From Nitratidesulfovibrio termitidis HI1 (GTDB lineage: Bacteria > Desulfobacterota > Desulfovibrionia > Desulfovibrionales > Desulfovibrionaceae), in assembly GCF_000504305.1 (NCBI RefSeq), contig NZ_KI632512.1:3226404-3290403 (forward strand): a stretch of 64,000 nt of DNA, given 5' to 3'. The notes below the pieces were generated by a model. The model did no database searches and was not told the origin of the DNA. It saw only the letters and a program-made list of their open reading frames with translations. Below are positions 60,845 to 64,000 of the stretch, piece by piece. Made by a program: the position numbers and the translations under genes. Numbering within the stretch: position 1 is the stretch's first letter; the number at the start of each line of letters is the position of its first letter.

Positions 60845-62668
60845 ATGCAGATCATCCATACCGATCTTCTGACCATAGGCGCGGGCCTTGCCGGAGAGCG
60901 CTGCGCCATAGAGGTGGCGGGCGCGGGATTTTCCGTGGTCTGTCTTTCGCTGGTGCCCGCGCGGCGTTCGCATTCCGTGGCGGCGCAGGGCGGCATGCAG
61001 GCGGCCCTTGGCAATGCCATCATGGGCGACGGCGACAGCCCCGACGTGCACTTTCTGGATACCGTGAAAGGCTCCGACTGGGGCGCGGACCAGGAAGTGG
61101 CCCGCATGTTCGTGGAAGCGGCCCCCATCGAAATGCGCCGCCTGGCCCACTGGGGGGTGCCGTGGAACCGCGTTGTGGCGGGCACGCATACCTACTGGAA
61201 GGGCGGCAAACCCTTCGACGCCACCGAAAAGGCCGAAAACCACGGCCTGATCCACTCGCGCGCCTTCGGCGGCACGGCCAAGTGGCGCACCTGCTACGCA
61301 TCGGACGGGGCGGGCCACGCGGTGCTGTACACCATGGACAACCGCGCCGCGCAGCTTGGCGTGACCGTGCACGACCGGTCGGAAGCCGTTTCCCTGATCC
61401 ACGACGGCGAAACCTGCCACGGGGCCATCGTGCGCTGCCTGCGCACGGGCGAACTGCGTGCCTACCTCGCGCGGGCCACGCTGGTGGCATCCGGCGGGTA
61501 CGGGCGCATCTACCGCGCCTCGACCAACGCCATCATCTGCGAAGGGACCGGCCTGTCGCTGGCGCTGGATACCGGCGTGGCGAAACTCGGCAACATGGAG
61601 GCCGTGCAGTTTCACCCCACGGGCACCGTGCCCACCGACATTCTGGTCACCGAAGGCTGCCGTGGCGACGGCGGCACCCTGCTGGACCGCGACGAATACC
61701 GCTTCATGCCCGACTACGAGCCGGACAAGGCGGAACTGGCCTCGCGCGACGTGGTCTCGCGCCGCATGATCGAGCACATGCGCACCGGCAAGGGCGTGCA
61801 AAGTCCCTACGGCGAGCACCTGTGGCTGGACATCCGGCACCTTGGCGAGCAGCACATCCGCACCAAGCTGCGCGAGGTGGACGAGATCTGCCAGAACTTC
61901 CTGGGCATCGATCCGTTGCATCAGCTCATCCCCGTGCGGCCCACCCAGCACTATTCCATGGGCGGCGTGCGCACCGACAAGACCGGCGCGGCCTATGGCC
62001 TGAAGGGCCTGTTCAGCGCGGGCGAATCCGCCTGCTGGGACCTGCACGGCTTCAACCGGCTGGGCGGCAATTCGCTGGCGGAAACCGTGGTGGCGGGCGG
62101 TATCGTGGGCCGCAACATTGCGGAATTCCTGCAAGGGTATGACACCGCCTTTTCCACCGCACACGTGCGCGAGGCGGCGGCGCGGGATGATGCGCGCATC
62201 AGGCGCATTGTTTCCGGCGCGGACGGCAAGGAAAGCGTCTACGCCGTGCGCGAGGCCATGTACGACATCCTCGAGCGGGCGGCCTACGTGTTCCGCAACG
62301 GCACGGACCTGACGTGGGGCGTGCAGGCCCTGCAGGAAGTGCACGAGCGGGCGCAGCACATCGGCCTTGCCTCCGACGGGGTGGGGGCCAACGCGGAACT
62401 GGCGCTGGCCATCCGCATGCCGGGCATGGTGCGGCTGGCGCTGTGCGTATGCCACGGCGCGCTGATGCGCACCGAAAGCCGCGGCTCGCACACCCGGGAG
62501 GACTTCCCGGAACGCAACGACCGCGACTGGCTGAACCGCACGCTGGCTTCGTGGCGTCCGGGGGCGGATTTGCCGCACCTGGAGTACGAACCGGCCACCA
62601 GCTATGTCGAGTTGCCGCCCGGTGATCGCGGGTATGGCGGCGGCAAGATCATTCCGGCAGCTTCCTGA
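60845..62668 (+). CDS. frdA: Fumarate reductase flavoprotein subunit
   Basis: A 607-residue flavoprotein. The covalent FAD histidine is in SHSVAAQGGMQ (H43), the FAD-binding GAGLAG is at 12-17, and QFHPTG near 260 plus the late catalytic Arg in RPTQHYSMGG match the family. It interconverts fumarate and succinate. The length is normal. It follows frdC closely and frdB starts 14 bp after its stop. Confidence 0.97.
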   Translation: MQIIHTDLLTIGAGLAGERCAIEVAGAGFSVVCLSLVPARRSHSVAAQGGMQAALGNAIMGDGDSPDVHFLDTVKGSDWGADQEVARMFVEAAPIEMRRLAHWGVPWNRVVAGTHTYWKGGKPFDATEKAENHGLIHSRAFGGTAKWRTCYASDGAGHAVLYTMDNRAAQLGVTVHDRSEAVSLIHDGETCHGAIVRCLRTGELRAYLARATLVASGGYGRIYRASTNAIICEGTGLSLALDTGVAKLGNMEAVQFHPTGTVPTDILVTEGCRGDGGTLLDRDEYRFMPDYEPDKAELASRDVVSRRMIEHMRTGKGVQSPYGEHLWLDIRHLGEQHIRTKLREVDEICQNFLGIDPLHQLIPVRPTQHYSMGGVRTDKTGAAYGLKGLFSAGESACWDLHGFNRLGGNSLAETVVAGGIVGRNIAEFLQGYDTAFSTAHVREAAARDDARIRRIVSGADGKESVYAVREAMYDILERAAYVFRNGTDLTWGVQALQEVHERAQHIGLASDGVGANAELALAIRMPGMVRLALCVCHGALMRTESRGSHTREDFPERNDRDWLNRTLASWRPGADLPHLEYEPATSYVELPPGDRGYGGGKIIPAAS

Positions 62669-62682
62669 GGGGGACCACGCAC

Positions 62683-63426
62683 ATGCAACGCTCACTGACC
62701 TTCAACATCTTCCGCCACAACCCGCAGGACCCGGCGTCCGTGCCGCACATGGACACCTACCGGCTGGACGAGACGGACAGCATGACGCTGTTCATCGCCC
62801 TGCACCGCCTGCGCGAGGAACAGGACCCCTCGCTGAAGTTCGACTTCTGCTGCCGCGCCGGGGTGTGCGGCTCGTGCGCCATGGTCATCAACGGGCGGCC
62901 CGGCCTTGCCTGCCACACCAAGACGCGCGACCTGCCCGACACCATCACCCTGTTGCCCCTGCCGGTGTTCAAGCTGGTGGGCGACCTTGCGGTGGATACG
63001 GGCACATGGTTCCGCGCCATGTACCAGCGCACCGAATCGTGGATTCACACCCGCGCGGAATTCGACCCCGCCGCGCAGGAAGCGCGCATGGAAAACGAGG
63101 TGGCCAACGCCATCTACGAACTGGACCGGTGCATCGAATGCGGCTGTTGCGTGGCCGCCTGCGGCACCGCCAACCTGCGGCCCGACTTTTTGGCACCGGC
63201 AGGGTTCATCCGCGTGGCGCGCTTTGCCGCCGACCCGCGCGACCAGCGCACCGACGCGGATTTCTACGAGATCATCGGTTCGGACGAGGGCATCTTTGGC
63301 TGCATGGGCCTGCTGGCCTGCGAGGATGTCTGTCCCAAGCACCTGCCGTTGCAGAACCAGTTGGGGTATCTGCGGCGCAAGATGGGCCTGACCGTGCTGA
63401 AAAAGCTGCTGCCGTTCGGGGGGTAG
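62683..63426 (+). CDS. frdB: Fumarate reductase iron-sulfur subunit
   Basis: A 247-residue Fe-S protein. The [2Fe-2S] ligands are in CRAGVCGSCAM (near residues 57-66), and the other clusters in CIECGCCVAACGT and CMGLLACEDVCPK. The protein passes electrons from FrdC to FrdA. The length is normal. It is the last gene of frdCAB. Downstream 63427-64000 (574 bp) has no supported gene, only element F and GC palindromes. Confidence 0.96.
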   Translation: MQRSLTFNIFRHNPQDPASVPHMDTYRLDETDSMTLFIALHRLREEQDPSLKFDFCCRAGVCGSCAMVINGRPGLACHTKTRDLPDTITLLPLPVFKLVGDLAVDTGTWFRAMYQRTESWIHTRAEFDPAAQEARMENEVANAIYELDRCIECGCCVAACGTANLRPDFLAPAGFIRVARFAADPRDQRTDADFYEIIGSDEGIFGCMGLLACEDVCPKHLPLQNQLGYLRRKMGLTVLKKLLPFGG

Positions 63427-63525
63427 TGGGACAGGGAAAGAGAGGGATAGGGCCGACGCATGGCCTGAAGCCCCAGGTAACTACGGAGCGTGCGGCTCGG
63501 CATAGTTGGGCCGCCTCCGGCGTGG

Positions 63526-63607
63526 GGTAGGGGGGCACGCGCTGCGGTCGCCATCCGTAAGGCGCGCAAGCGCGCCAACGGCTGCCGCTTAGCGAGGCCC
63601 CCCTACC
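63526..63607 (+). repeat. Structured intergenic element F (family I-like)
   Basis: Outer arms GGTAGGGGGGC (63526-63536) and GCCCCCCTACC (63597-63607) pair perfectly. The inner tip CCGTaaGGCGCG-caag-CGCGCCaACGG is the same design as in elements A and B. It lies 100 nt after the frdB stop codon, farther than the others, and is shorter (82 nt). Confidence 0.75.
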
Positions 63608-64000
63608 AACCCCCGCGCTTCGGGGGCTGCGCCCCCGATCCCCCGGCCTCATGCGCGCATTCCCCGTGCCGGGCAGCTTCCCTGCGGCGCAGGGCGCCTT
63701 CGGGTGATCTGCCCGGCGGGAATGCCATGCGCGCGATGCTCCCGCCGCCTTGGCCGCACGCGTGCGCGTGCCCTGTCCGTAGCGTTGTTCCCGGTGCGCC
63801 CGCTACGCCGGAGCTTCCGCCGCATGCGCGGCGGCGATCTTCGGCGGCGGGCGCAATCCGTTCGGCGGTTGGCGCTGTCAGGCGATGCGGGAAAGGGCGC
63901 TTACCCGCCACTGCTTACGCTGTTGTGCGGTTGCGGTGTTGCGTTGCGGGTGTTCCGGCCCGTACCGGGCGCGGGCGTCCGGGGGGCTGCGCTGCCGTGT

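Noticed and set aside
60794-62695. Open frame of 633 codons opposite frdA
   Set aside because: High G+C makes long antisense frames common; frdA has full motif support on the plus strand.
1-64000. CRISPR arrays and insertion sequences
   Set aside because: No regularly spaced direct repeats with unique spacers and no transposase genes were seen.

Overview
The window is GC-rich (roughly two thirds G+C), with long antisense ORFs, and looks like a chromosomal stretch of a sulfate-reducing Desulfovibrio-type delta-proteobacterium (Desulfovibrio/Nitratidesulfovibrio group). This is an inference from gene content: an NrfHA nitrite reductase, an archaeal-type split glutamate synthase, a Wolinella-like di-haem fumarate reductase, bacteriohemerythrin, a nik nickel importer, a molbindin and many haem and Fe-S proteins. 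No 16S rRNA is present, so the assignment rests on these families only.

Layout. 1-670 is an almost perfect inverted duplication of the 5' end of an ABC-F gene, either a real inversion or an assembly fold-back at a contig end. 362-7890 (+) carries the ABC-F protein, a MutT-like hydrolase, a YdcZ-type membrane protein, aspartate-semialdehyde dehydrogenase (asd), a class IV aminotransferase and a family 4 glycosyltransferase. 8338-8562 looks like a complete miniature transcription unit for a 21-residue membrane peptide. 8777-10820 (-) is nrfHA. 11528-16842 (+) encodes a three-piece glutamate synthase whose third piece fuses the GXGXG domain to a GltD-like oxidoreductase. 17141-26861 holds secreted and lipoproteins, a four-lipoprotein CsgG cluster, two glycosyltransferases and a soluble double-Cache protein. 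27129-32947 (-) is nikABCDE with ATGA start/stop overlaps, followed by a molbindin. 34030-34105 is tRNA-Phe, and 34290-36779 (-) is a lower-GC vsr/dcm/DUF4928 restriction-modification island. The rest contains an SDR, an HPP membrane protein, a PaaK-like ligase, a ChaN-PDZ lipoprotein, a HicB-like orphan, mutM, comEC, murA, tRNA-His, a large hybrid histidine kinase, murJ, a GGDEF-EAL protein, hemerythrin, exonuclease III and frdCAB.

The most unusual signal is a family of structured intergenic elements (3450-3691, 5074-5375, 6483-6627, 14259-14386, 43130-43277, with a relative at 63526-63607). The first five begin within about 6 nt of the stop codon of the upstream gene, in the same orientation. 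Each is closed by outer arms that differ between copies yet still pair within each copy. Three contain an inner hairpin with a conserved GTAC-loop-GTAC tip and a conserved internal loop. This compensatory pattern suggests selection on a folded RNA or DNA structure at gene 3' ends.

A second theme is degenerate in-frame tandem repeats (9, 12, 15 or 18 bp) in disordered linkers of at least six proteins. Gene functions point to anaerobic respiration (NrfHA, FrdCAB), nitrogen assimilation (Glt), metal supply (Nik, Mop), envelope building (MurA, MurJ, glycosyltransferases, lipoproteins) and DNA repair or defence (MutT, MutM, ExoIII, Vsr, Dcm).
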